Shown: positions 21,228 to 30,861 of the stretch, piece by piece | How the letters are laid out: each line of letters opens with the position of its first letter | How positions within the stretch are numbered: the first letter of the stretch is position 1 | From: Deltaproteobacteria bacterium | GTDB taxonomy: Bacteria; Myxococcota; Myxococcia; Myxococcales; 40CM-4-68-19 | NCBI GenBank assembly: GCA_005879315.1 | Contig: VBLC01000048.1 | Location: 17,919-81,918 of the forward strand | Length of the DNA stretch: 64,000 nt | Direction of reading: 5' to 3' | The notes under the pieces: model-generated | The model's database searches: none | What the model saw: only the letters and a program-made list of their open reading frames with translations | Told to the model about the DNA's origin: nothing | Program-made: the position numbers and the translations under genes

Positions 21228-22673
21228 CTAGGGATGCCTGCGCGCCTTGGCTTGCTTCTGCGCGGCCTTCTGCTGGTTCTTCTTGTTGAACCAGTCGTCG
21301 TGGCGCTCCATCTCCCTGCCGTGCACCTGGGCCACCCTCGAGGAGAACCAGCTCTTCGCCTTCGCCTGCAGCTTGCTCAGTCTCTCGAAGGCCTTCTTCT
21401 TGTGCTCGTCGGCCCACTTCTGCACTTGCTGCATCGCCTCCTTCTTCTTCGATTCGAACTCCCGCTTCTTCTCCTCCAGCGCCTTCTCCAGGCGCTGCGC
21501 ATGCTGCCCCGTGAGCTGGCCGAGGACATCGTCGAGCAGCGCCTTCCCTTGCTGCTTCAATTTGTTCAAGGCCTCGCCCTGCTCCTTCTCCACCTGGGCG
21601 CGCAAGTCCTGCTCCTGCTTTTCTTTCTCGCCAAAGAGGGAATGGAGCATCTCCTTGGTCGTGCTCGTCACCTCCTGCAGCGCCTCCTGGCGAAGACCCT
21701 GCTCGGCGTCGAGCCTCTCTTTCAGCTGGTTTTGCACAAGCTGCGTGAGCGTCGCCTTCTGCTCCGCCAGCTGCTTCTCGATCACTTGGCCCCTCTCTCC
21801 GCGCAGCGTGCGGAGCTTCCCCTCCAGGACCGCCGCCGCTCGGGTCGCGGCATCGTCGGCGTGGCGCTGCTTGAAGTCCTCGTAGGCCTGCTCGCGCGCC
21901 TCTTCCGTCTGCTTCCCCCGCGCGAGGACGTCCGTGAGCTCGAGCAGATGCTCCTTGCCCAGCTGCGCAAAGACGCCGATGTGGTTCCGCTCGAAATCCT
22001 CGCCGGCTTTTTGCTCTACCTCGACCAGCTCCTGGTGGTGCCGCTCGAGCAGCGCCTGGTGCGCGTCGAGCAGATCCTTGCCGTGCTTCTTTGCCAAATC
22101 GGAGACCTGCCGCGCGACGGCCTCGTGGAGGTCCTTGGCATGATCCGCGGCGAAGCGCGCGATCTTGTCGAGATGGAGCTGCTCCAGCCTGGGCATCTCC
22201 GCCTTGATCAGACCCTGGAGCTTGGAAGCGAAGTCCTGGTGGACGGCGTCGTGCTTCTTCTCCTGCTCCTGGGCGTGCTCCTCCCTCTTCTTCTCCACTT
22301 CCTCGGTGGCCTTGAGCTTGTGCTCGGCCTCGGTCTGGGTCAGCTCGGACTCGTGCTTCGCCACCAGCGCCTCTTCGTGCTTGGCGGCGACCTCCCCGTG
22401 GTGCGCCTCGAGATCGGAGGCGTGCTCCTCCTCTTGCTCGCCGTGCAGCTTTTCCAGCTCCTCGTCGTGCGTCTTCGCCTCGGCCTTGTGCTTCTGCTCC
22501 AGCTCTTCCTTGGAGGAGGCGGGGTCGTGCTGCGGGTCGCCCTCGGCATTCGGATCGACTTCGACGACGGCGCTGACCATCTCGCGGCCATCCGGCGCGC
22601 GCACCCAGAAGCGGTAGAGCTGCGCCTGCTCCTCGATGGGCTCGCTGCTGTCGTCGCCGGTCTGTTCGGCCAT
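21228..22673 (-). CDS. Long K/E/Q/H-rich coiled-coil protein, unknown function
   Basis: 481 aa, low-complexity charged helix with short N-term QLYRFWVRAPDGREMVSAVVEVDP module; TAG-ATG junction with upstream gene. Confidence 0.7.
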   Translation of the reverse strand: MAEQTGDDSSEPIEEQAQLYRFWVRAPDGREMVSAVVEVDPNAEGDPQHDPASSKEELEQKHKAEAKTHDEELEKLHGEQEEEHASDLEAHHGEVAAKHEEALVAKHESELTQTEAEHKLKATEEVEKKREEHAQEQEKKHDAVHQDFASKLQGLIKAEMPRLEQLHLDKIARFAADHAKDLHEAVARQVSDLAKKHGKDLLDAHQALLERHHQELVEVEQKAGEDFERNHIGVFAQLGKEHLLELTDVLARGKQTEEAREQAYEDFKQRHADDAATRAAAVLEGKLRTLRGERGQVIEKQLAEQKATLTQLVQNQLKERLDAEQGLRQEALQEVTSTTKEMLHSLFGEKEKQEQDLRAQVEKEQGEALNKLKQQGKALLDDVLGQLTGQHAQRLEKALEEKKREFESKKKEAMQQVQKWADEHKKKAFERLSKLQAKAKSWFSSRVAQVHGREMERHDDWFNKKNQQKAAQKQAKARRHP

Positions 22674-23651
22674 CTATTCCTCCGCTTTGCCGTGCCCGCG
22701 CCGCCCTTTGATCTGCGCGATCTCTTCCCAAGACGATCCTTGCCGCAGCTGCCGCCGCTCCAGCTTCACTTCGAAGGCCTTGCCGTCCAGCCACTTCGGA
22801 TCGACCGAGACGACCAGGTCTTCTCCGCCATGAAAAGCGCATTTCGAGAAGTGGACCGGCGACGGCGGCTGCGCCCCTTCCGGCAGCGGCGGCACCAGCA
22901 CCGAGTTCTTCGCCGCGCTGCCCCTCACGGTCGAGATGGCCTTGCCGATCTGCACCCAGTTGCCCTCCGCGTCGCTGCGCTCGAGGAAGAACTCGAGAGC
23001 TGTGCCGTCAAGATTCCTGAGGGTCGCCTCCATCCAGACGGCGGCGTTCTCCTGCGGCTTGTCGATCCACCTGAGAGCGACGATCTCGCCGGCGACGAGG
23101 GGCCGCTCGCGCTTCACAGGCGGTGCCGGGAAGACGCCTTCGTACTTGCCGTCCTCGATCTCGCCCCGCCAGCTCGCGTACGTCTCCCATTCGCCGGTCT
23201 GCGGATTCTTGCGCTCGACGCGGAGGTCGAGGAGCGCGCCCTCGTAGCCCTCGGCCTCGACGTGCAGCCCGATGCGGTCGCCCGGCTTGGCGAAGGTGCG
23301 CCTCCACTCGGCCTTGGTGATGCGGCCGCGCGGCGGCGCCTTGGGGAGCTTGAACTTCGCGCTGGCCTTGTCGCCCTCGACGGTGGCCTTGAGGGTGGCC
23401 ACCTCGCGCCACGACTTGCCCTGCTTGTCGTCGCTCGACTCGATGCGGAACTCGTACGGACCCTCGCCGATGCCCTCGCCTTCGAGGATCAGCTGGGCCT
23501 CTTCGCCCGGCAGGTACTTCTCCTTGTCCCAGTGGCGATAGACGAAGCGCTTGCGGGGAAGGACGAGCGTGAACGCCGCGCCGGTCTTGAGCGGCCGCGT
23601 AGTCACGGGCTCCGGCAGCCGAGGCTTCAGCTCGATCTCTTGCCCAGCCAC
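22674..23651 (-). CDS. Predicted multi-module beta-sandwich (Ig-like) protein, unknown function
   Basis: Repeating beta-rich modules: YEFRIESSDD...SWREVATLKATVEGDKASAKFKLP / DLRVERKNPQTGEWETYASWRGEIEDGKYEGVFPAP / EFFLERSDAEGNWVQIGKAISTV. Confidence 0.7.
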   Translation of the reverse strand: MAGQEIELKPRLPEPVTTRPLKTGAAFTLVLPRKRFVYRHWDKEKYLPGEEAQLILEGEGIGEGPYEFRIESSDDKQGKSWREVATLKATVEGDKASAKFKLPKAPPRGRITKAEWRRTFAKPGDRIGLHVEAEGYEGALLDLRVERKNPQTGEWETYASWRGEIEDGKYEGVFPAPPVKRERPLVAGEIVALRWIDKPQENAAVWMEATLRNLDGTALEFFLERSDAEGNWVQIGKAISTVRGSAAKNSVLVPPLPEGAQPPSPVHFSKCAFHGGEDLVVSVDPKWLDGKAFEVKLERRQLRQGSSWEEIAQIKGRRGHGKAEE

Positions 23652-23695
23652 CTGGCACTCCCCCTGGCGGCGACTTTACTTCATTTCATGCGCGC

Positions 23696-24154
23696 TCAAT
23701 AGAAACGGAAGACCAGCTCCGCTGCGCAGGCAGGCTTCTCTTCGCCCTCGACGTCGATGGTGGCCGCGAGGATGCCCTCGACGGCGTTCCCCGCCTCCTT
23801 GGCGTCGGCCAGCTTGACCGAGAGCCGGTACCGCTGTCCGTCCTTGAGCGGGGCGGGAAAGCGGACCTTGTTGAGCCCGTAGTTGATCACCATCGCGAAG
23901 TTCTTCACCTCGACCAGCTCGAAGAAGAGCCCGGCGATGAGCGCGAGCGTGAAGTACCCGTGCGCGACCGGTTTCTTGAAGGGCGACTCGCGGGCGATGC
24001 GCTCGCGGTCGACGTGGATCCACTGGTGGTCGCCGGTGGCGTCGGCGAACTTCTGGATCGCCTGGTAGGTCATCGTCTGCCAGGGCGACGGCCCCAGCTC
24101 CTTGCCCACCAGCGCCTTGAGGCCGGCCACTCCGTCGATGAGGGTCTTTGCCAT
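23696..24154 (-). CDS. MaoC family dehydratase
   Basis: FADATGDHQWIHVDRERIARESPFKKPVAHGYFTLALI hydratase motif. Confidence 0.9.
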   Translation of the reverse strand: MAKTLIDGVAGLKALVGKELGPSPWQTMTYQAIQKFADATGDHQWIHVDRERIARESPFKKPVAHGYFTLALIAGLFFELVEVKNFAMVINYGLNKVRFPAPLKDGQRYRLSVKLADAKEAGNAVEGILAATIDVEGEEKPACAAELVFRFY

Positions 24155-24164
24155 GGGCTGCTCT

Positions 24165-25916
24165 TTACCGCGCAGGGCCGATCCGCGCCACGGCCGCGCG
24201 CGGGAAGGCGGGCCCCGGATGCGCGAGCAGGTATCCCTGCACGAGCGGCACCCCGAGCTCCTGCACCACGCGCAGCTCCTCCTCGGTCTCGATCCCTTCG
24301 CAGATCGCCCGCATCCCTTCGCCGCGGCAATACTCGAGGATGTGCTTGATCAGCCGCGCGGCGCGACCGCCCTGCGAGATCCCGCGCACCATCGCCATGT
24401 CCAGCTTGACGAAGTCGGGCTCGAGCAGCGCCAGGCTGTTCAGGCTGGAGTACCCGGAGCCGAGATCGTCGACGGCGATGCGGAATCCGGCGGCCCGCAG
24501 CGCGGCCACCCGGTCTCGCGCGCGCTCGAAGTTGCTCACCTCGGCTGCCTCGGTCAATTCCAGCACGATGCGCTTCGTCCAGGGTTGGAGCGCCGCCTCC
24601 TTCTCGATGCCGTCTGCGACGAGGAACTCGAAGGGATGGACGTTGAGAAAGAGCAGCTTCTCCGCGGGGAGCTGGCCGATGGCGGCCACCTGGATCTCGC
24701 GCAGCACGCGACCGAGCGCCGGCACTTGTCCGCCCCGCTCGGCCGCGCCGAGCGCATCGACGATCGAGCCGAAGCCCGGATCGGTCGGCCGCGCCAGCGC
24801 CTCCCACGCCAGCTCGCTGCGCGCGGCGAGATCGACGATCGGTTGGTACACGGCGCGAAAAGCGCGCTCGCGAATGGAGCGATCGAGCGCGCCCAGCTTG
24901 TCCGCCTCGTGGCGCACCTGCGCCGCATCGAGGCGGCCGCCCTGCGACAGCTCCCGGGACCAGCAGATGAGACGGTTGCGCCCGGCCTGCTTGGCGGCCT
25001 CCATGGAGATGAAGGCGGCGCCGATGAGCGCCTCGGCCTCCTGGGCGTGCTCGGGAAAGGAGGCAACGCCGATCGAGACGGTGATGCGCGGCAGGCCCGT
25101 GCCAAGCTCGGCTCCTTCCAGCATCCGGCGCAGGGTCTCTGCGCGCGTGGCGGCACCGGTCCGGTCGGTCTCGGGCAAGAGCAGCGCGAAAGTGTCGCCG
25201 CCGAAGCGCGCCATCACGTCGCCGCCACCCAGATACGCGGGCAGGTCGCTGACGCGGCAGTTGCGGTGAAGAAAGCCGCCCAAGGATCGCAGGAGCGCAT
25301 CGCCGCCGGAGAAGCCGAGGCTCTTGTTGATGTCGCGGAAGCGATCGACGCTGGCGAGGACCAGCGCGCAGGAGGCGCCGTGGCGCCGGCCGCGGGCGAT
25401 CTCCTTGCGCACGGACTCCTGGAAGGAGGCGTGGTTGTCGAGCCCGGTCAAGGGATCTCGCGTCGCCAGGCCCTCGAGAATGGCGTTCTTGGTCTGCAGC
25501 TCGGAGAGGAGGCTCCGGTTGGCGCGGCGCAGCTTGAGGCCCTCCACGGCGCGCTGCAGGCGCGCGCGGAAGTCAGCCAGGTCGAAGGGCTTGACCACGT
25601 AATCGGCCACGCCGGCCTGCAGCGCGTCCACCGCCGACGAGAGCGTGGCGTAGCCGCTCATCACGACGATCTGCACGTCGAGGTTGCGCGCGCCGAACTC
25701 GCGGATCAGCGAGAGGCCGCTGCCGTCCGGCAGGTTCTTGTCCACCACCAGGAAGTCGTATCCGGCGGCCGCCATCTGCTGGCGCGCCTCGGCGAGCGAC
25801 TGCGCCGGACCGGTCGCGAAGCCCATCCCCTCCAGCACCTCGACCACGACCGAGCGGACGACTTCTTCGTCGTCGACGACCAGCGCGCGCAGTCCCTCTG
25901 CTACCGACTCTGGCAT
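24165..25916 (-). CDS. Response regulator with REC, GGDEF-like and EAL domains
   Basis: VVDDEEVVR and VDKNLP (REC), FGGDTF (degenerate GGDEF), AWEALARP/ELTE/DDLGSGYSSL/KLD/EGIE/QGYLL (EAL). Confidence 0.9.
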   Translation of the reverse strand: MPESVAEGLRALVVDDEEVVRSVVVEVLEGMGFATGPAQSLAEARQQMAAAGYDFLVVDKNLPDGSGLSLIREFGARNLDVQIVVMSGYATLSSAVDALQAGVADYVVKPFDLADFRARLQRAVEGLKLRRANRSLLSELQTKNAILEGLATRDPLTGLDNHASFQESVRKEIARGRRHGASCALVLASVDRFRDINKSLGFSGGDALLRSLGGFLHRNCRVSDLPAYLGGGDVMARFGGDTFALLLPETDRTGAATRAETLRRMLEGAELGTGLPRITVSIGVASFPEHAQEAEALIGAAFISMEAAKQAGRNRLICWSRELSQGGRLDAAQVRHEADKLGALDRSIRERAFRAVYQPIVDLAARSELAWEALARPTDPGFGSIVDALGAAERGGQVPALGRVLREIQVAAIGQLPAEKLLFLNVHPFEFLVADGIEKEAALQPWTKRIVLELTEAAEVSNFERARDRVAALRAAGFRIAVDDLGSGYSSLNSLALLEPDFVKLDMAMVRGISQGGRAARLIKHILEYCRGEGMRAICEGIETEEELRVVQELGVPLVQGYLLAHPGPAFPRAAVARIGPAR

Positions 25917-25945
25917 CGGCTGTGAGCCTATAGCGGGTGGTGTCG

Positions 25946-25980
25946 GCGGGAAACTTCCGTGCGTCGGATGCGCTTCCCGC
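25946..25980. promoter_or_regulatory. Inverted repeat in 79-bp divergent intergenic region
   Basis: GCGGGAA (25946-25952) / TTCCCGC (25974-25980) with inner TCCG/CGGA dyad. Confidence 0.35.
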
Positions 25981-25995
25981 GATACAGTCGCAGCG

Positions 25996-27807
25996 ATGCG
26001 CATCGGTGCCCGCGCACTTCTCGTGATGGTGCCGGTCGCCGTGCTTCCGCTCATCGGCGCGGGATGGATCGCCTTCAAGGTCTCGCGCCGCGCGCTCGAG
26101 GATCGCACCCGCGCCGCGCAGGTGGCGGCGGCGCGCTCTCTCGCCGAGCGCGTCTCCGCCGAGGTCTCCGCCAGCCTTCACGCGGCCGGCCTCGCCGGCA
26201 ACGCGATGGATTTCGCCGAGCTCAGCGCCGGCGAGCGCGTCGGAGCGTTGCGGCTGGTGTTCCGTCAAATCGAAGGCGCCGCGGCGGTGGCGCTGCTCTC
26301 GCCTGACGGCGCGCAGGTGGCGTCGCCGGTCTATCTCGATTCGCGCGCGCAGGATCCTTCTCTCGCGGACCGCGCGATCCTCGGCGAGCAGGACATCGAC
26401 GAGTTCGCCCGCAGCATCCCCCTGCGCGCGGCGGTGCAGGTCGGAGCTGCAGTGGGTCCGGCGCACGCCTCCCGTTCCGGAGAGCCCCGCGTGGCGGTTG
26501 CGGTTCGCGCACGCGGTGGACTGGTGCTCGCGGTCGAGTTCAGCCTGGCGAGGCTGATTCCGGTCGTCTCCGAGTCGCGCCTGGGCGTGCGCGGCAGCGC
26601 AGTCGTGGTCGATCGCACGGGCCGCGTGGTGCTCGGCTCGATCGCGCCGCGCTCGTCGCTGTCGGGCTCGCCGCTGGTGCAGGCGGCGCTGGCCGGGAGT
26701 CTCGGCGCGCTCTCCTTCATCGGACCCGATGGAGTCGAGCGGCTGGGCGCCACGGCCGAGGCGCCCGACCTGGGCTGGATCATCGCCATCGACGAGCCGG
26801 CCGAGGACGCGCTCGCCGAGTCACGGGTGCTGGCCCGGCGAACGGCGGCCGCAGTAGCGATCGCGCTGGTCGCGGGCGTGGCTCTCGCGCTTCTGGCGAG
26901 CAGGGCCATCGTGCGGCCCATCCGCGCGCTGCACCAGGGCGCCGCGGCGCTGGCTGGCGGAGAGCTGGGGCACCGCGTGGTCGCCGCCGACCGCGGCGAT
27001 GAGCTCGGCGATCTGGCGCGCGCCTTCAACACCATGGCCGCGGAGATCGAGCGCTGGAACCGCGAGCTGGCGCAGCGGGTCGAGGAGAAGACACGCGAGG
27101 CGCGCGAGGCGCAGGACCTTCTCTTGCGCGCGCAGAAGCTCGCCGCGGTGGGACAGCTGGGCGCCGGCGTGGCGCACGAGGTGAACAATCCGCTCGCCGG
27201 CCTCCTCGGGCAGACGCAGCTCTTGCTCTTGCAGGAGCCGGCCGACTCGGCGCGGCGCAAGAAGCTGGCGAGCATCGAGACGCAAGCGCTGCGCATCCGC
27301 GAGATCGTCCAGCGGCTGCAGCAAGGCGCGGAGGGCGCGGAGCAGACCGCTGTCGACCTGCGCGCGCTGCTCGACGATTCCCTGGCCCGCAACGGCGACG
27401 CGCTCGCCTCGGCCAAGGTGCAGATCGTCCGCGAGTACGGGCCGCCCTTGCGCATCACCGGCGACCCGCGGCGGCTGACCGAGGCCTTTGCCGAGCTGGT
27501 GACGAACGCGCGCCGGGCCATGCCGGCGGGCGGCCAGCTCACGGTCGGCTATCGCTGCATCGATGGGCAGCTCGCAGCCATCCGCTTTGCCGATACCGGA
27601 GAGGGCATTTCTCCCAGCGTCCGGCCGCGCATCTTCGAACCCTTCTTCACCACCAAAAAAGACTGGAACGCCAAGGGGTTGGGCCTCACGATGGTCCACC
27701 AGGTCTGCGAGGAGCACAACGGCCGGGTGACGGTGGAGAGCGCGCCCGGCAAAGGCGCAACCTTCACGGTGGTGCTGCCGGTGCTGCAAGAAAGGGCGCT
27801 AGCATGA
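25996..27807 (+). CDS. Membrane sensor histidine kinase with HAMP
   Basis: TM segments, HAMP, GVAHEVNNPLAGLLGQ H-box, ATPase domain ADTGEGISPSVRPRIFEPFFTTK...GLGLTMVHQVCEEHNG. Confidence 0.92.
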   Translation: MRIGARALLVMVPVAVLPLIGAGWIAFKVSRRALEDRTRAAQVAAARSLAERVSAEVSASLHAAGLAGNAMDFAELSAGERVGALRLVFRQIEGAAAVALLSPDGAQVASPVYLDSRAQDPSLADRAILGEQDIDEFARSIPLRAAVQVGAAVGPAHASRSGEPRVAVAVRARGGLVLAVEFSLARLIPVVSESRLGVRGSAVVVDRTGRVVLGSIAPRSSLSGSPLVQAALAGSLGALSFIGPDGVERLGATAEAPDLGWIIAIDEPAEDALAESRVLARRTAAAVAIALVAGVALALLASRAIVRPIRALHQGAAALAGGELGHRVVAADRGDELGDLARAFNTMAAEIERWNRELAQRVEEKTREAREAQDLLLRAQKLAAVGQLGAGVAHEVNNPLAGLLGQTQLLLLQEPADSARRKKLASIETQALRIREIVQRLQQGAEGAEQTAVDLRALLDDSLARNGDALASAKVQIVREYGPPLRITGDPRRLTEAFAELVTNARRAMPAGGQLTVGYRCIDGQLAAIRFADTGEGISPSVRPRIFEPFFTTKKDWNAKGLGLTMVHQVCEEHNGRVTVESAPGKGATFTVVLPVLQERALA

Positions 27808-28736
27808 GCGGCGCCCCCAAGCCGGCTGTAGAAAAAAAAATAATTATTTTTTTTCCCGCCGCGGCGGGGGTGCTCCTCGCCCTCGGTGGCTGCGGATTTT
27901 GCGGGAAAAAACCGGCTGCGGCGCCCCCTCCGCCTGCTCCGGTTGCCGAAGCGCCCGCGCCTGCGCCTGCGCCGGTCGCATTGAACCTTTCCAAGGCGCA
28001 GGGCGATGTGCAGGTCCGGCACGCGCAGGGGCCGTGGGTGCCGGTGCAGCCGCCCTTCCCTCTCGGCCTCGACGACTCGGTCCGAACCGCCCTCGGAGGC
28101 ACGGCCACATTGCAGGTCGGCCGCGACGGATCGATCGAGGTTCGCGAACGCACGGAAGTGTCGGTGCGGCAGCTGCTCGCCGACCGCGCCCGGTTCCGGT
28201 TGGAACGCGGCCGCATCGGGGCCACGCCAGGGCACACGGCACTGACCGTCGAGTCGTCCGGCAGCAGCGCGGTGGCCGAGGCCAGCACCGGCTCGTTCGC
28301 CGTCTTCAACGACGGCAAGGGCCTGGTCGCCGTCGTCGCCGAGGCGGGCGAGGTGAAATTGACCTCGGGCGGCGGCGACACGCTCCTCGCTGCCGGCCAG
28401 GGGGCGCGCATCGTCGGCGACGCGGCGCCCGTGCGCGAGGAGGTGCCGCGCTCGGTGTTGCTCAAGGTGGCCTGGCCGGAGCAGAAGGAAACGCGCGACA
28501 CGTCGATCAAGCTGAGCGGCGAAGCCGATCCGGGCGCGCTCGTCTCGGTCAACGGCCGGCAGCTGCAGGTTGCTGACGACGGCCGCTTCGAGGCCGACGT
28601 GCCGCTCATCCCCGGACCCAACCGCTTGTCGGTCAGCAGCACCGACCGTTTCGGCCGCACCGCCGACGCGGAAAACACGCTGCGCGTCGATCGACGGCCG
28701 CCGCCGGTCAAGGCGCAGCACGAGGGCTGGGAGTGA
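27804..28736 (+). CDS. FecR-like lipoprotein with C-terminal Ig-like domain
   Basis: Lipobox LGGC; FecR-type region VQVRHAQGPWVPVQPPFPLGLDDSVRTALGGTATLQVGRDGSIEVRERTEV; ATGA overlap with HK. Confidence 0.75.
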   Translation: MSGAPKPAVEKKIIIFFPAAAGVLLALGGCGFCGKKPAAAPPPPAPVAEAPAPAPAPVALNLSKAQGDVQVRHAQGPWVPVQPPFPLGLDDSVRTALGGTATLQVGRDGSIEVRERTEVSVRQLLADRARFRLERGRIGATPGHTALTVESSGSSAVAEASTGSFAVFNDGKGLVAVVAEAGEVKLTSGGGDTLLAAGQGARIVGDAAPVREEVPRSVLLKVAWPEQKETRDTSIKLSGEADPGALVSVNGRQLQVADDGRFEADVPLIPGPNRLSVSSTDRFGRTADAENTLRVDRRPPPVKAQHEGWE

Positions 28737-30853
28737 TCGCCGCTGCCCTGGCAGCGGTGCTCGCAACGGGGCCGCTGGGAGTCTCAGCGCCGGCCGCCGT
28801 GCGGCGCGACGGCCGCACCGCCTCGACGGTGAAGTTGATGGGAGGGCCCGAGCTCCTCGAGGGAGAGGATCCCACGCTGCCCGACCTCGGATCGATCTCC
28901 TGCCGGGGCGCCTCCGTCGTGGCAGCGAACGGGACCCTCCCGCCGCGCGTTCTTCCGCCAGCTGGATCGGAGCCGGGCGAGATCTCGTGCGTGGCGCGGC
29001 GCCGCGGCGAAGAGAGCGCCTTCTCCCTGCGCCTCGAGGCTCCCGGCGCCGGGCTCTATGCCTCGCTCTTGCAGAATCGCCCCGCCGAGGTCGCGCTGCA
29101 CCCCTTCCGCATTCCGCAAGCGAAGCTGCTCTCGCTGCACGCCGCAGCCAGCGCCGGCCGCCTGATCGAGTCGCCTGACGGCACGCTGCGCATCGCGCTG
29201 CCGCCGGGGCGGTCTCCCCGTGCGCTGGCGGTGGCTCTGCTCGATGGCGACGGCGAGGGAGCCGCCTTCTTGCCGCTGCCCGGCCACACGCGATTGCGTC
29301 TCGAGTCGAAGCGCCGCTCGGTCCTCTCGGTGCGCGTGGCCGGCGCGCTCTTCGGGCCGGTGCGCGCGCCCAAAGGCAAGGCGACCCTGCCGGTGTTCGT
29401 GCCGCCCGGCACGCAGAGCGGCGTCGTTCGAGCCGTCGATCGGATTGGCAACGTCCGCGAGGTCGCCATCGATCTCGAGACGCCCTCGCTGCCGCGCATC
29501 GCTGCGGTCGCTTCGGGGAACCAGGTCGTGGCGCGCGGCGAGCTGCGCCTGGCGTTCGCTCTCGCCGCGGCGGACGGCGCTCCCGCCGAGAACGCGCAAG
29601 TGCGCGCTGCCGCCAGCCGAGGTTCCGTCGAGGCGCCGGCCGCTCGCGGAGCCGGGCTCTGGACCGCGCGCTATCGGGCGCCGGCATCGCCGGGCAGCGA
29701 TCTCGTCACCATCGATGTCAAAGGAGATCCTTCCGCCGGCACGGTCAAGCTGCGGTTCGAGGTGGTGGCCGGGCCGCCTGCCGAGATCTCGCTCGATCTC
29801 CCCTCCTCCGCGCCGCGCGCCGGCGACGAGCTGGTCGTGCACGCGGGTGTCCGCGATGCGGCCGGCAACGCCCTCGCCGGAGTTCCGTTGGAAGCGTCGC
29901 TGGCCGGAGCGCCGGCGCGCATCTCCTGGCGGGGCAAGACAGTCGACGTGCGCGGCCTCGTCCCGGAACGGCTCCCCGCAGGTGGTGCGGTCGAGATCTC
30001 TCTGCGCTCCGGCGATGCCGCAAGAGCACAGGCGCGCATCGAAGCGCGGCCGGGCGAGGCATCGACGGCCGAGCTGCGCGCCGACCCCACCGAGCGCACG
30101 GCGCTTCTGCGCGTGCTGGTGCGCGACCGCTTCGGAAATCTTCTCGGCGCGTCGGGCTTCGCGCTCGCCGCCAGCGGGGCCAGCGTCGGACCGCTGCGCG
30201 CTGCGGCCGCCGGCGCTGCCGAGGCCGATCTCGACGCTGCGCCCCGCGTCCGCGCCGCAGAGGCATCGGTGATCGCGGGCGGCCGGGTGCTCGCGCGCAC
30301 GAGCATCGCTTTTGATCCGCCGCCCGAAGCCTGGCTCCTCTCCGCGCGCGGACAGGGCGGAGGCATGTCGAGCGGCGCGATGCGCGCGCCGCGGCTCGGC
30401 GCCGCGCTCGGCATCCGCCGCCGCTTCGGCTCCTTCGAGGGGGGCGCTCTCCTCGGCCTCGACGCCCTTTCCTACCGCGACACCATCGTCGTCGACCTGG
30501 CTGGCGCCCAGCATCCGCTCTCGCGGCATCTGTTTGCGCTCACCGTGCCCTTGCTCCTGCGCGCCCGATTGCCGATCGCGCGGCGGTTCGGAGCGTCGCT
30601 CGAGGCAGGCCCGGCAGCAGTCTTCGCCTGGACCTCCGCCTCGAGCGAAGTGAGCGGCAACGAGCGCGTCGTCAGCGTCCGGCCCGGCTTTCGCGCCGGC
30701 GCCTCGCTCGATTTTTCCCTCGGCCGCGGCCGCATCGGTCTGGGCGCGAGCGTCGGCAGCGCGCGGCTGACGAATGGCGCCGTCGTCGGCCAGATCGAGG
30801 GAACGTCGGTCTGGCTGGGCTATGAAGCTTGGTGGCTCGACATCGGTCCCTGA
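28733..30853 (+). CDS. Secreted Ig-like/outer-membrane beta-barrel protein
   Basis: GTG start (GTGA overlap); Ig-like repeats then C-terminal alternating beta strands GAALGIRRRFGSFEGGALLGLDAL... Confidence 0.65.
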   Translation: MIAAALAAVLATGPLGVSAPAAVRRDGRTASTVKLMGGPELLEGEDPTLPDLGSISCRGASVVAANGTLPPRVLPPAGSEPGEISCVARRRGEESAFSLRLEAPGAGLYASLLQNRPAEVALHPFRIPQAKLLSLHAAASAGRLIESPDGTLRIALPPGRSPRALAVALLDGDGEGAAFLPLPGHTRLRLESKRRSVLSVRVAGALFGPVRAPKGKATLPVFVPPGTQSGVVRAVDRIGNVREVAIDLETPSLPRIAAVASGNQVVARGELRLAFALAAADGAPAENAQVRAAASRGSVEAPAARGAGLWTARYRAPASPGSDLVTIDVKGDPSAGTVKLRFEVVAGPPAEISLDLPSSAPRAGDELVVHAGVRDAAGNALAGVPLEASLAGAPARISWRGKTVDVRGLVPERLPAGGAVEISLRSGDAARAQARIEARPGEASTAELRADPTERTALLRVLVRDRFGNLLGASGFALAASGASVGPLRAAAAGAAEADLDAAPRVRAAEASVIAGGRVLARTSIAFDPPPEAWLLSARGQGGGMSSGAMRAPRLGAALGIRRRFGSFEGGALLGLDALSYRDTIVVDLAGAQHPLSRHLFALTVPLLLRARLPIARRFGASLEAGPAAVFAWTSASSEVSGNERVVSVRPGFRAGASLDFSLGRGRIGLGASVGSARLTNGAVVGQIEGTSVWLGYEAWWLDIGP

Positions 30854-30861
30854 GGAGAGGC

